Shown here: positions 54,198-64,000 of the stretch, piece by piece
Position numbering within the stretch: position 1 is the first letter of the stretch
Layout: the number at the start of each line of letters is the position of its first letter
NCBI GenBank assembly: GCA_039545275.1
Contig: BCHS01000016.1
Location: 248,001 to 312,000, forward strand
Direction: 5' to 3'
Source of the DNA: Pseudomicrostroma phylloplanum
Lineage: Eukaryota; Basidiomycota; Exobasidiomycetes; Microstromatales
DNA length: 64,000 nt
Translations under genes and position numbers: made by a program
Notes under the pieces: model-generated
What the model was told of the DNA's origin: nothing
The model's input: the letters and a program-made list of their open reading frames with translations, nothing else
Databases searched by the model: none

Positions 54198-54451
54198 ATG
54201 GGTGGTGAGTAGACAGCCCATCCGGCAGCCATTGCAGTCAATACAGCAGCGTACTAACCTCCCTCCCCTCTTCCCCCTCCTTGCTCACAGTCGTCGCTTC
54301 CTGCCTACACAGCATCGTAAACGCCATTGCGAGCGTATTCAGCGCCATCATCGGTGGAATCGCATCCATCTGCAACGCTACCATTTCGTGCATCACCTGC
54401 AATGGATGTGGTGGTGGAAAGAGGGGAGGTGCTAGAGCGGGGCGGATATAG
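54198..54451 (+). CDS. Small conserved-type fungal protein with N-myristoylation/palmitoylation-like start
   Basis: Two exons, 54198-54204 (7 nt: Met, Gly, one base) and 54291-54451, 55 residues. The intron has donor GTGAGT, a textbook branch site GTACTAAC and acceptor CTCACAG. The product starts MGVVASC, with Gly2 and Cys7 suited to myristoylation and palmitoylation. It continues as an amphipathic or hydrophobic helix (SIVNAIASVFSAIIGGIASI) and ends with a Cys cluster (Cys30, 36, 39, 42) and a basic Gly/Arg tail. I recall similar tiny MG...SC...CxxC proteins across fungi, usually annotated as hypothetical. It probably sits on the cytosolic face of a membrane. Function unknown. It is too short for normal gene-length cut-offs. 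Confidence 0.7.
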
Positions 54452-55505
54452 CCGGATGATAGACTAGAAAGCAAGCAAGCCTAGGAGGGGTAGGCTTTAA
54501 GCGCAAGTGACGGTGTGGAGTAGACGTGGAGAGTGTGAGGCACCCCGTCATCACCACCATCAATACCAGCAACCTCATTACGCAGGCTGGGCCATCAACA
54601 TCCGAAACAACAATACCACAACACAACCCCAACTACCTACGCTCCCGCATCTTGCGGACCGGACCGCAAACGGATCTGGTTCTACCACATCCGTCCATGC
54701 CACCAACCCATGTCTCCCCATTCCCTTCTCCTTTCCAATGTTCGCATCTTCGCAATTGGCTCATGTTGCAATACACACCTTGATACCCTCTCTATCTCGC
54801 GCTACGTGCCTACCTGCCTGCTTGCCTGATCGCATGCCCGTCTGCTCGTCTGACCGAAGGGCCACTGCCTATACCGCCTGACGAGCTTTGCTGATAGCTT
54901 TACCCGCGGCTCTCTTCCGACGCGTAGTTTTCACATAGCATCAGATCAGATCAGATCAGATCAGATCAGAACAGAGTTGTCCCATTCTCGTCTCAGATTC
55001 ATTGTAGATTGCAGGGATGATCGCGACCGCGGCGACGAGTAGGAGAAGGGTAGGCAGAGGTAGATAGGGCGGGGGTACAAGACTACAGGATTTGGATGCG
55101 AGAGTGCGAGCACGAACACGGCTTTGGGTTGAGTTCAGGGCAGACGTGAGTGGTGAGGCGTTTAAGGCGAAGCGAGGCGTGAGTGCGAGAAGAGAGGGAC
55201 AGGGCATGGCGGGGCAGAGCAGGGCAAGGTAGGATTGAGACAGGGTTCCCACGGAAGAGGATACGACCCTGCTTCAATGCGATTCGACTGGCCAGTAGCG
55301 CGAGGGTGGATCCAAGGAAGGCTTGGTCGACAAGTACTTCTAGGTGAAGTTCATGCTAGACCGCCACCTGCCATGGCCGAGAGGGCGGCGCCTTGCTCGG
55401 GGAAGTCTGCGAGTTGGTAGTAGGAGAAGAGCACAATTGCTTGTCGGTCAGATGTGCTACCAACACATTCCCACCTCTACCGGAGCCTGTCTCAACTGTC
55501 CTCGA
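54452..55505. other. Intergenic region with ATCAG repeat
   Basis: About 1 kb between the small gene and the 3' end of TOM70. It contains a perfect ATCAG run at 54940-54970. No gene supported. Confidence 0.5.
54940..54970 (+). repeat. ATCAG pentanucleotide repeat, six units
   Basis: About six head-to-tail ATCAG units, in intergenic DNA. Ordinary microsatellite. Confidence 0.9.
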
Positions 55506-57529
55506 CTACTCACTCTTGATGAACTGCAGCTGCGCCAGAGAAGCATTCTCATACGTGATTGCATTGTTCAGTTCCGGCTCCGTCCTGGCAATCTGTGCGC
55601 TCCTCCTGAACCACTCAATCGCCTCTGGCAGCTTACCCTGCTGCAGGCTAAGCTGAGCAAGCGTGGCCACCGCAACATCGCAGTCCTCATCGGTGTTGAG
55701 AGCTTCTCTGCAGAGCCTCTCGGCAGCGGCCATGTCCTGCTTCCACTGGAAGAGGGCGAGAGCCTTGTTGATCATTGGCAAGACGTTGCGCGAGCGCTCC
55801 TTGGCCGCCTCGATCTCAATGGCTCGGTCAAAGTTCCGCATGGCATCCTCGAACTTTTGCTGGTCGAGCAGAAGCTCACCGTAGTAGTTGAAGGCCTCCG
55901 ACGAGTCGCCAAAGCGCTGCAGGAGACTCCTGAAGGCGCTGGTGGACTGCGTAATGTTTCCGAGCTTGTACTGTGCAACGGCGTGCTGCACTTGCGAGAA
56001 GATGAAGCTGCCGTCGAGGCTCGTCGACTTGTCGTAGTCGGCCATTGCGTCAGTGTATTGACCGAGGATGAAGTGGACCTGGCCTCGGTGGTAGAAGATG
56101 TCAGGGTCTTCCGGGTTGGCCTTGACAGCCTTGTCAAAGTCTGCGAAAGCCTCATCCTTGTCTCCGAGCTCCATGTGGACCGAAGCCTTCTTCACCCAGC
56201 TCTGTACGTAGTTGGGCTGCAGATCAGTGGCGTTGTTCAAGTCCTCGAGGGCCTCGGTAGCCTGGCCGATGATGAAGCGGAAGGTACCGCGCATGTTGTA
56301 TGCGAGCGATTTGAGCTCGTCGGTGCTGGGTCCCTGCTCCACTGCCTCGTTGAACAACGACGAGGCGTGAGGGTAGTTGCGAGCTTCCAGAGCCTCGTAG
56401 GCGAGCAGGAGCGTCTGGTCTGCTTGCGAAGCATTCTCGGGCAGAGTGGGCGCTGGCTTCCTGCGGAAGGCTTCCAGATAAGCCGTCACAAAAGTAGGCG
56501 ATGGCAGCTTTGGCTCCCTTGTCCTCAGCACTTCTCGTGCCTTGACAGCAGCCAGCTTCTTCAACACCCTTTCCACGCTCTCTGTTGCTCCCGTGTCCGA
56601 GAACCCACCCAGGATAGCTACAGCGGTGAAGTCACACAGACTTTGATACAGCAGGTCCTTCTTCTCGTCGAGCTCCTTGCCAGGCTTGTCGCCATCGGCA
56701 TCCTGGCCAATCTGCTCCTGCGCATTGGCCCTACGATTCAATGCCTTGACATAGGCTGGGTCGGTTTCAAGAGCAGAGTTGCAGTCGGAGATGACGTCGC
56801 GGTGCTTTCCGAGGTTGGAGTAGCAGGCAGCTCGATTCGAGAAGAAGACAGCTAGCGGTTGAGCGGCGATGGCCTTGGTGTAGAGGGTAATGGCTTCTTG
56901 GAAGCTACGAGAGGAGTATGCCTTGTTGCCCTGAGCCTTGAGAGCTTGGGCGAGCAGCACACGGCGCTGGCAGAGACAAAGGGCAAGATTGAAGCATCAG
57001 CATCGACTCGTTCTGCCCGTCAAAGGCGACTGCCTGTCCCTCCACTTACCTCCTGTGGCAGCTTTGCGATCTCTTCCGGTGACAGGGCGAAGAGGGACTC
57101 ATCCGATGCCTCTTCCAACAGCGGGCCGTCTTTACTCTTGAAGCCCTCGTCTATCGAAGGTCCGCCGCTGGTCGTCTTCTTGCCCTTCTTCTTCTTCTTG
57201 CTCTTTGCAGCACTGGCAGCAGCGGCAGAAGTCCCAGACTCGGCCTCCTTTGTGTCCTCGCCCACCGACTTCTTCTCCGCATCATCGCCTGCCCTGGAAG
57301 AGGGCGGCGACTTTGGTCTCCTGCTGGACTTGCTGCTCTGTGCGCCAAAGTAGTAGTAGGCTCCACCTCCTGCAGCTACCACTGTTCCGATTCCGAGTGC
57401 GACGGCGAGGTTCTTGTTGTCCTCCACCCACCGCGAGAGGCGCGATGCAGCGGTGTTGGCCTGCGACGAAGCTGCATTGGCTGCGTGGGCGGCCTTGTCA
57501 GCAGCGTGGGATGCTGCTGCGGGAGCCAT
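55506..57529 (-). CDS. TOM70: Mitochondrial import receptor TOM70
   Basis: Two exons, 57050-57529 and 55506-56966, 646 residues. The intron is GTAAGTGG to TGCCAG, phase 0, giving KLPQERRVLLAQALKAQGNK. The N-terminal membrane anchor is at about residues 41-62 (LAVALGIGTVVAAGGGAYYY), followed by a charged, Lys-rich linker (KSKKKKKGKK). The rest is tetratricopeptide repeats: the N-terminal clamp (GNKAYSSRSFQEAITLYTKA, FFSNRAACYSNLGKHRDVIS, KALNRRANAQEQIG) and the C-terminal set (YNMRGTFRFIIG, YHRGQVHFILGQYTDAMADY). Order and length match Tom70. It sits in the mitochondrial outer membrane, receives precursors such as metabolite carriers from Hsp70/Hsp90 via the clamp domain, and passes them to the TOM core. 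Confidence 0.95.
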
Positions 57530-58008
57530 GAGGGGTGATGGTATATATGCGGGTGCGGGTGAGGATGTAGTAGATGTGAGTGTATGCTAACAAAGAAAGC
57601 TTACGAATGTTGCGGGGGATGGACAGATGACTAGACTTAGCCGTTCTTGGTCTCGTCGTTGTCTCGCCCGCCTTCCACGGTCTGGCCGCCATTTCTTTCT
57701 TCGCGGGTGGAGCAGCTCCAGACGCCGCGCATTGACGATGCAGCCACGCCCACGCCCACACGCTCACGCTCACGCTCACGCTCACCCTCGCCACGCTCAC
57801 TCAGATTGCCCTCCCGCCGCCCTTTCCGCTTCGCCGCCTTCCCCACTTTCACCTTTGGCCCTCACCCACTCACACCAACCATCAACAACATCGCCACCTC
57901 ACTCGCGCAACTCAGCAAGCAAGCACATACGCTTCTGATACAGACAAACACCGCTAGCAATCCTCTTCAACCACTTCCGCTCCCTCACACACCACTTCTC
58001 GAACCACC
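57530..58008. promoter_or_regulatory. Bidirectional promoter between TOM70 and SUMO
   Basis: 479 bp between divergent start codons. It contains a CTCACG hexanucleotide microsatellite at about 57760-57786 and a C/T-rich leader directly before the SUMO start. Confidence 0.55.
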
Positions 58009-58405
58009 ATGTCGGACGCAGAAGAGCAAGTCCCAAAGGCTGAGCCCGAGCAGCTCAACATCAAGGTCAAGGACGCAGATGGAAACGAGGTCTTCTTCAA
58101 GGTCAAGAAGCACACTAAGCTCTCAAAGCTCCAGAGAGCTTACGCAGAGAGGATGGGAAAGCCAGCCACATCGATTCGATTCCTATTCGATGGTACGAGG
58201 ATCAATGATGATGATACGGCAGACACAATGGGCATGGAGGATGGAGACGAGATTGATGCCATGGTCGAGCAGCTGGTGAGTTAATAGAGGAAGGGAGACG
58301 TACAGTACTCCTCGCGGCGTGGTTGCCGTTTTGTCCACCCGAGCACATCACTGACTCCTGTTCACGTCTGATGGCATTCTACCACTTCAGGGAGGCTCCC
58401 TCTAA
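58009..58405 (+). CDS. SMT3: SUMO (small ubiquitin-like modifier)
   Basis: Two exons, 58009-58275 and 58391-58405, 93 residues. The beta-grasp core is typical: LNIKVKDADGNEVFFKVKKH, YAERMGKPATSIRFLFDGTR, INDDDTADTMGMEDGDEIDA. The second exon, only 15 nt, encodes Gly-Gly-Ser-Leu and the stop, so splicing is required to make the QLGG end that is exposed by a Ulp protease and joined to lysines. Without splicing the protein ends QLVS and lacks the diglycine. The N-terminal tail (MSDAEEQVPKAEPEQ) has VPKAEP, close to a psi-K-x-E site. Role: nuclear and cytosolic protein modification. Confidence 0.96.
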
Positions 58406-59427
58406 ACAAGATATCCGATGGGACTAGACCGAGATCGTCGCTCTCACGACAAGCTCTTCGTGATGATCTGAGCATGACGGCCGTTCCTGAGTACCCTTCC
58501 TTTTGCTGAGCTATCGTATTGATGCTCGCCAGCCCTCGGCTCAGCCACAACCGACTGCTACGCTCGGCCATTCTCTAGATGGGCAGGGGGCCACTGGATC
58601 GCGCCTTCGTTCAGCAGCCTTGTATCTTCTTGTCGAGCCCTCTCCGTCAATCTCTCTTACAGCATGATCTCACATCTGTCTGCCTCTGCATGTCTCAATC
58701 AAGCTGCCGAGCTCGTACAAGGCTGACCACTGTCCTCTGCTTTTGTCCTGGCTGGCGGCTTGTAGCTCTCTGCAGCTCAGCAGATTGCTCTCGGTGAGGG
58801 CTTGGCGCTGTGGGAGACTAGTGGGGGTCCAACCCCTCGTATGTGGTATTAGTAACGCACCGGGTAAAGGGACGAGGAGGGGGCGGCGGCATAGGATGGC
58901 TCTGTGTGCAGCTCGCAGAATCACTCAGGTGCCTCGTCGTTGCTCTGTCGACGCGCTGCGAGGGGAAGCAAGGGGCGGCGTCGCGAGAGCAAAGGGAGCA
59001 GATATATTGATTGGACTAAGTCCGGAGGGGGGGACCACGAACGAACACCGGTGCCTTGCAGCAAGACCAATGAGTTTTCCATAGCAACGACCTCCTGGCT
59101 CACTTGCGTGGCCTCCGTTGGCAATCCACCACCCTCGCCGCCCCGCGGGACCAGGAAGAAACCTAAACCCGGGCCGACGACCGACGGACGCCCTTTGGCT
59201 TCAATGGTCGTCCTGCGGATCTCCTCGTCCCTCGTTCGCTCTTGGCGTCCTCGTGATCAAGGAGGTCAGCAATCAGGCGCAGTCTATCGTTCATTGTATG
59301 CAACCCTCCACAACCCTTCGACCACCGCTCTCATCCCCCCTTTCTCGCATACACAGTCCACCAGCTGTACTCGCCCCACTCCTACCAACATCGACAAGAT
59401 CATCCTCCCCTCTGCCCCTTCCTCGCC
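58406..59427. other. 1-kb intergenic region
   Basis: Between SUMO and the FGGY-kinase-like gene. Several short open frames overlap in conflicting phases. The last 150 bp are pyrimidine-rich, like a leader. No gene supported. Confidence 0.45.
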
Positions 59428-62400
59428 ATGGCGGCATCGCGCCCGCACCTCCTCCTCTCCATCGAGATCTGTCCAGACAGACTACACATTGCTCTACTCG
59501 ATACCCTTCACCGACTCGCCGTCATCAGCTCCACTACCATACTTCTGCGGTGTGAGCACACCCAAGACCCGCGACGCGACCCAACACACGAGTACGTACG
59601 CTCAGTCATGACTCTTTGGGTATCTACCAGACTGACCATCCTTGCAGCCTCTGTCTCTCACAGTAGCAGCGCTGCGTATGATCCTAGCCTGCCCCGCAAG
59701 TCGACGGCAGGCTCCCGTGCTGCTCCCTTTGCCGTTCGAGACTACCTGGAAGCCCTGGATGACGCCCTCGACTGGCTGTGCACAGCATCATCGACTTCTT
59801 TGTCTAGCAGCTATGCAAATGAAGGCGCATTTCTCGCATCCAAGATTGTAGCCATCTCAATTGCTTCAGCTGTGAGTAGCATTCACTGAGCAGGTAGTAG
59901 AGGCTCCTTTGCTGATCTTGTCTAACGATCTCCCTGCCTCCTCGTCACGCAGCCGGACCTGCGTGCCATGACTTCGCGCTCAGCGAGCTCGACCCTTCAT
60001 GCTCTCTCCCCCGACAAGCCTCTGCACAGCCAGCTCGACCATTCAGCCTTCCTGGCCCACCCACTCTTGCTTCACGACCTCGTCACGCCCCAGCTCAGCG
60101 ATCTCTCGCACTTAGAGAATCGCCTCGCAGAGCGCGCCGGCCTGCACATCATCGATGGCGGAGGCGAACGACTTCGACGCAACCCGAACCTGCCCGCTGA
60201 GAGGCTTGTCTCAAGAGAGAGCTTTCGACGGAACTTGGCTCGACGATTGGGCGGACCACTGGCCGTTGATAGCTTGCCTGTCCAATTGGCAGCTGCGCTG
60301 TCCTCATCTGGTCGCAGTGTGACGCAGAATCGGGGACAGCTGGATGCTGCAGCGTCTCTGACTCACACGGATGGCATTGTTGAGATGGGCACGCTCTTTG
60401 CTAGCATTCTCACAGGCGGCATGATTGGGTGAGTCTAATGGTGGTGACCAGAGGGGAAGCGATGAGTATCTGAGCTGACGCCCGTATCGACAGACCTTCG
60501 CCTATCGAAGCCAGCATGACCGGCTTCCTCAATGTCGACACCCAGCAATGGGATGAAGAGCTCATTGCTGTTGTTGCCGACTCCAGCAACACTCGTCAAG
60601 ATGGCTTCTCTGCGAACGATCTCAAAGCAGCTCTTGGCACACCACGACAATGCACAGCTTCGGTAGGGCGAGTCTCGCCCTGGCTTTCCAAGCGTTTCCA
60701 CTTCGACCCATCGTGCGTCGTGATGTCCCCTTTGCCCTCTCATCTGGCTAGCTACTTCTCGCATTTACCTCAACAGGGAGACATTGGGCTTCAGCTTGGC
60801 AGTGATGACTACCTCATTGTCCCGACGACCACACCGGTCTTCGTCTCTGGAGCCAGAACTCTTCCCCATCCACTGGCAAGCCAATCATTCACGAACGCAC
60901 CTCGTCTCGAGAGCCCATGCCAAGCGCCCATGCCGACTCATCTGGTCGTCGCAAAAGCGACAGGAGCGGGACGTGCACGCAAGACCATCAGAGACGTCTA
61001 CACCAATGCCAACTGGGATGCCTTCCAGAAGTTGATGAGCGCAGTCTGTGCAGGCGGAAGTATAGGCATGGACAACAAGGTATGTGACGGGGCGACATGA
61101 TTACAACATCAGCTGTACAGAGCGGCTGACGGTCTCGTTCTCTCTTCTGTAGTTCTATTCTGCATGCAGATCATTCGAGACGAGCCAAGACCTCTGTCGA
61201 TACGAGATGGGTATACGAGTCGAAGAATTCAGCGACCTCAGAGCCAATGCTCGATGTCTGGTTGAGGGTCAAGCCCTGTCCGTGCGCTCGACCATCGGCC
61301 GCATCTGGAGTGGAGATCGAGAAAGCTCCCTTTTCTTCGACGAAGCTAGACATTCCGCTTTGGCGCCGGTGACGAGCAATGTAGACTTTGCCTGCGGCTA
61401 TCAGGGCGTGGGAGGCGCTCTCGGCTTTGACCCTTATGACGCGTCTTTGTGCCCAGTCAGAGTCCTTGCTTGGGGCAAAGCAGCTCACAATCGAGGTATG
61501 GCGGAGTGCTATGCGAACATCCTCGGAGGCACATGGACTACACATAGGGAGCAGGACAGCCGCGTAGAGCGTCGTCAAGGTAGGGTCGCACACACCAGCA
61601 ACAAAGCAGGCCCCCCTCGAGCAGTCATTGGTGCTGCGTACCTGGCTTTTGCTATCCTCGAGGCGCAGTCCGCAGAGCAACATGGCGGGTCTTTCGCAGG
61701 CTTCCATACCGTCGTCCTCGACAGGCTCTGTGGACGTGAGTCACTAGTGGCTCCTCCGCCTTCTGAGGCAATAGCTTCCGCGCTCATCCGCAAGACGTCC
61801 CACACCGTCGATACATCTCGAGACACGGAGCTCACCACGTCATCTTTGGCGCCAACAAGACCCGCCAAGCTAGCAATTGGAGGCCGCGCTAGGTCCAGCT
61901 CTTCTCCGATCACTGCTTTTGGGGGCTCGTCCACCTCGAGTCGAGCGTCGACGCTCTCCTCGGGCTCTTCCTCGCCCTTTGCAATGGACACAGTCAGCCT
62001 CATCCTCTCGCCCTCATCGAGCTCTTACTTCTCGTCGCCGCTGAACAACGGGCTGAGGTCAGCCAGTGCCTGGTCGGCGGCAGCAGCGTCGGCCGACTCA
62101 GCTGGCAAGCATCAAAAGGGTGCTGGTCCACGACCCCGCACCTCGTCAAACCTGCCTGCGCCTCTTCATCCGACCTTGCTGAGTGTCCTCGATGAGGGTG
62201 AGGAAGACTTGACGACACCTCGCAACGTACAAGACTTGGCGAGCCACCAGATGACCTCCAACACTCGCCCGACGCTGATGGCAGACAATCTCGAGCGTCC
62301 AGTCTCCGTGCTAGGTCGTATGACGTCGGCACCCAACTTCAGCTCCTCCCTCGCAATGACCAATGCATTCCAGCCAGTAGGCACGGCCGCTGCAGGACGA

Positions 62401-63453
62401 AGTCGTGCTTCATCGAGCTCTACATCATCTTGGGGTGATGCTCCGCGTCGAGACGGCGTAGACGGTGTCGGCACCGCTTCGATCGCCCCGAAGGTCCAAT
62501 GGTCGAGCTCTGTAGGCCCAAGCAGGAGCAACTCCTTCTCCTCCACCTTCTCCCCTGACGCCAAGCCCTTCATCAGCAAGCCGAGCGCACCCGAGTCGGA
62601 CAATCCCGCAGCAACGACGGCCGGCCGACCAAGATCGACGACGCTGCACACGATTGGCACCACGAGTCGATGGCCATGGACGCAAATCAACCCGGCGGCG
62701 AATGCGACGCGCATGCTGCGCTCTTCCTCCTCGAGCTTGTCGACGACGGATCTCCGCCAGAGGTCGAGCTCTGCTGCCTCCTCGGGGGCGGCCATCAACG
62801 AACCTGGGGCTTCACATGCAGTCGGAAGCGCTAGTATTGAGGAAGGGCTTGAGGAGGACTTCGCTCTGGGAACGACATTGGGGGTCAGCAAGGCAGAAGC
62901 AAGGAGCACACTTCCTCAAACCCACACGCACAGCAAAGCCAGTCGCGAGCTCCCCGCCGAGTCCAAGCAGGAAAAAGCCATGCGAGCGTGGCTACAGGGC
63001 CAGTCCCTCTCCCCACCAGTGCTTTCGGACACTGCTCGCGCTACTTCTGTACAGCACCTCCAGGGCGGACCAGGTCCATGTTCTTCCCAGCTGAAACAAC
63101 GCGAGGGCCAGCTACAGACTACAGAGGACGGCCGCGATGGCGTACCCCTGCACACCGCCTCCTCGGGACCACTCGACGACCTCTCCCTCTCCTACTTTGA
63201 CCCTCTGTGCAGGAACGACTCCCAGCACCAGCCGCACGGATCCTCACAGATGCAAACTCAGCAGCGACAAGAGCAGCAGACCCAACAAGAGCAGCAGCGC
63301 CATCTCTGGGAGGCCCGTCTGCGCGCGCTCGATGCGCAGCGTCGCGAGGCTGAGAAGCTCCTGGGCCTCGAGAGGGGCCCGACGGCGGATTTGGACGTGT
63401 GGGCCGTATATGGCGCGCTACTTGAGGAGTATGTCAGGTTGCGTGGAGATTAG
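59428..63453 (+). CDS. Divergent FGGY-family carbohydrate kinase (xylulokinase-like) with large disordered insertion
   Basis: Five exons: 59428-59591, 59664-59871, 59953-60428, 60494-61079 and 61153-63453, 1244 residues with agreeing phases. Xylulokinase-like landmarks: LLSIEICPDRLHIALLD at the N-terminus, YLEALDDALDWL, SSTLHALSPDKPLHSQLDHS, ERAGLHIIDGGGERLRRNP, LFASILTGGMIGP, CVVMSPLPSHLASY, GDIGLQLGSDDYLIVPTTTP. Near the C-terminal domain: GLGF-like GVGGALGFDP, then GAAYLAFAILEA. After about residue 840 comes a Ser-rich disordered stretch of about 380 residues, then a coiled-coil-like LWEARLRALDAQRREAEKL and DLDVWAVYGALLEEYVRL, which resembles the usual xylulokinase C-terminus. The segment expected to hold the catalytic Asp reads IEASMTGFLNV, with no Asp before the [ST]G pair. 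It may be a pseudokinase or have altered substrate use. Confidence 0.72.
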
Positions 63454-63776
63454 GGAGAGGCAGAGACTGAGTGGAGGAGAGGAGAGGAGGGAAGCAGTAT
63501 CCTGCGCTCTCGTTGACCCGTGCAGGCCCACTAGCTAGAGACAGACGGCAGACACACAGAGACGTCAGAGACTGTAGAGACGACAGCGCTGGTCGCAAGT
63601 GTTGACGAAATTTGTCGAGAGACCCTGTTCATTGAAAATCGAATCGAATCAAGATAGAGAAAAAGAATAAAGAAAAGCTTCGCGACGCGCTGGTATCGAT
63701 GTTCCTCGTCGTCTGCACCGTGCAACCCCATCCACATCCAGAGAAAGAGACACATACAGCGCCCCTCTTCCCTCAT
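63454..63776. other. Convergent intergenic region
   Basis: 323 bp between the stop codons of the FGGY-like gene and the TPR gene. Includes short A/G-rich and GAATC words. No feature seen. Confidence 0.5.
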
Positions 63777-64000
63777 CTAAAGTCCCACGCCACTCAGCTC
63801 CCTAACCCCCCTCCTCTCCTCCAACCTAAGCGCATACCTCAAACACTCCCTCGCCCTCTCCCTCCTACCCGTCTTCCCATACACCTGTCCCAAGAACAGC
63901 CACGCCTCGGGACTAGACCCACCTGCTCCCGGTGTAGAAGTGGTGGTGAGGAGAAGTCCCTCGGCGAGGGAGAGGGTGGCGACGCTCTTTGCCCCTGCAG
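63777..64000 (-). CDS. C-terminal end of a TPR protein, cut by window edge
   Basis: Open from the right edge to TAG at 63777-63779, 74 codons in the visible frame. SLAEGLLLTTT, then PEAWLFLGQVYGKTGRRERA and RECLRYALRLEERRGVRELS have the spacing of a tetratricopeptide repeat (W-L-G-Y-A-A-P pattern) at a protein's end. The rest lies outside the window, so the family cannot be named. Confidence 0.6.
   Translation of the reverse strand, partial: AGAKSVATLSLAEGLLLTTTSTPGAGGSSPEAWLFLGQVYGKTGRRERARECLRYALRLEERRGVRELSGVGL

Noticed and set aside
55344..56855. 503-codon open frame on the plus strand
   Set aside because: Mirror of the TOM70 coding exon; no motif of its own.

Overview
The window is nuclear DNA of a basidiomycete fungus, most likely of the smut lineage (Ustilaginomycotina). 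It is GC-rich and gene-dense on both strands. Introns are short (about 60-130 nt) with GTGAGT-type donors. The genes are typically fungal: KRE6/SKN1, a WOPR regulator, a Whi2-like protein, the complex I 9.5 kDa subunit, CTR and FRE metal-uptake proteins, and TOM70. The lineage is an inference from gene content and not a sequence match. No rRNA, tRNA, CRISPR array or intact transposon was recognised. All exon maps were worked out by hand from splice signals, reading phase and family knowledge, so junctions could be off by a few bases.

Layout. 1-6.3 kb: housekeeping genes: Drn1/CWF19L1 (cut by the left edge), a small membrane protein, UMP-CMP kinase, the complex I 9.5 kDa subunit (four short exons) and the oligosaccharyltransferase subunit WBP1. 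7.6-9.8 kb: a KRE6/SKN1 beta-1,6-glucan synthesis protein. 10.5-17.9 kb: an accessory island with a tandem, partly decayed array of an unrecognised family. Its parts are a disordered N-terminal module with SUMO-interaction-like and PCNA-box-like motifs, a basic patch, a GIY-YIG nuclease-like domain, two further unknown domains, an acidic tract, and a C-terminal domain present twice. This is the best candidate for something undescribed. 18.0-22.2 kb: a divergent pair, an MFS sugar transporter and an intracellular GH51 arabinofuranosidase.

22.2-34.2 kb: a metal-uptake neighbourhood with two FRE-type metalloreductases and a CTR copper transporter. The CTR gene and the second FRE are divergent and share about 760 bp. 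A Whi2-like BTB protein and a serine-rich single-span protein lie between them. 34.6-45.3 kb: an unknown small gene, beta-tubulin (with Gln where Glu198 is usual), an F-box-like protein, epsin (with a 5-nt microexon) and an FHA-domain protein. 45.3-49.4 kb: a 4.2 kb stretch without a recognisable gene, ahead of a WOPR transcription factor. 54-64 kb: a 55-residue lipid-anchor-type protein, TOM70, SUMO, a divergent FGGY/xylulokinase-like protein with a large disordered insertion, and the end of a TPR protein cut by the right edge.

How genes work together (inference). The FRE/CTR/FRE set fits reductive copper or iron uptake. The sugar transporter and GH51 enzyme fit uptake and hydrolysis of arabinose-containing oligosaccharides. 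The rest are ordinary housekeeping genes with no evident shared pathway.
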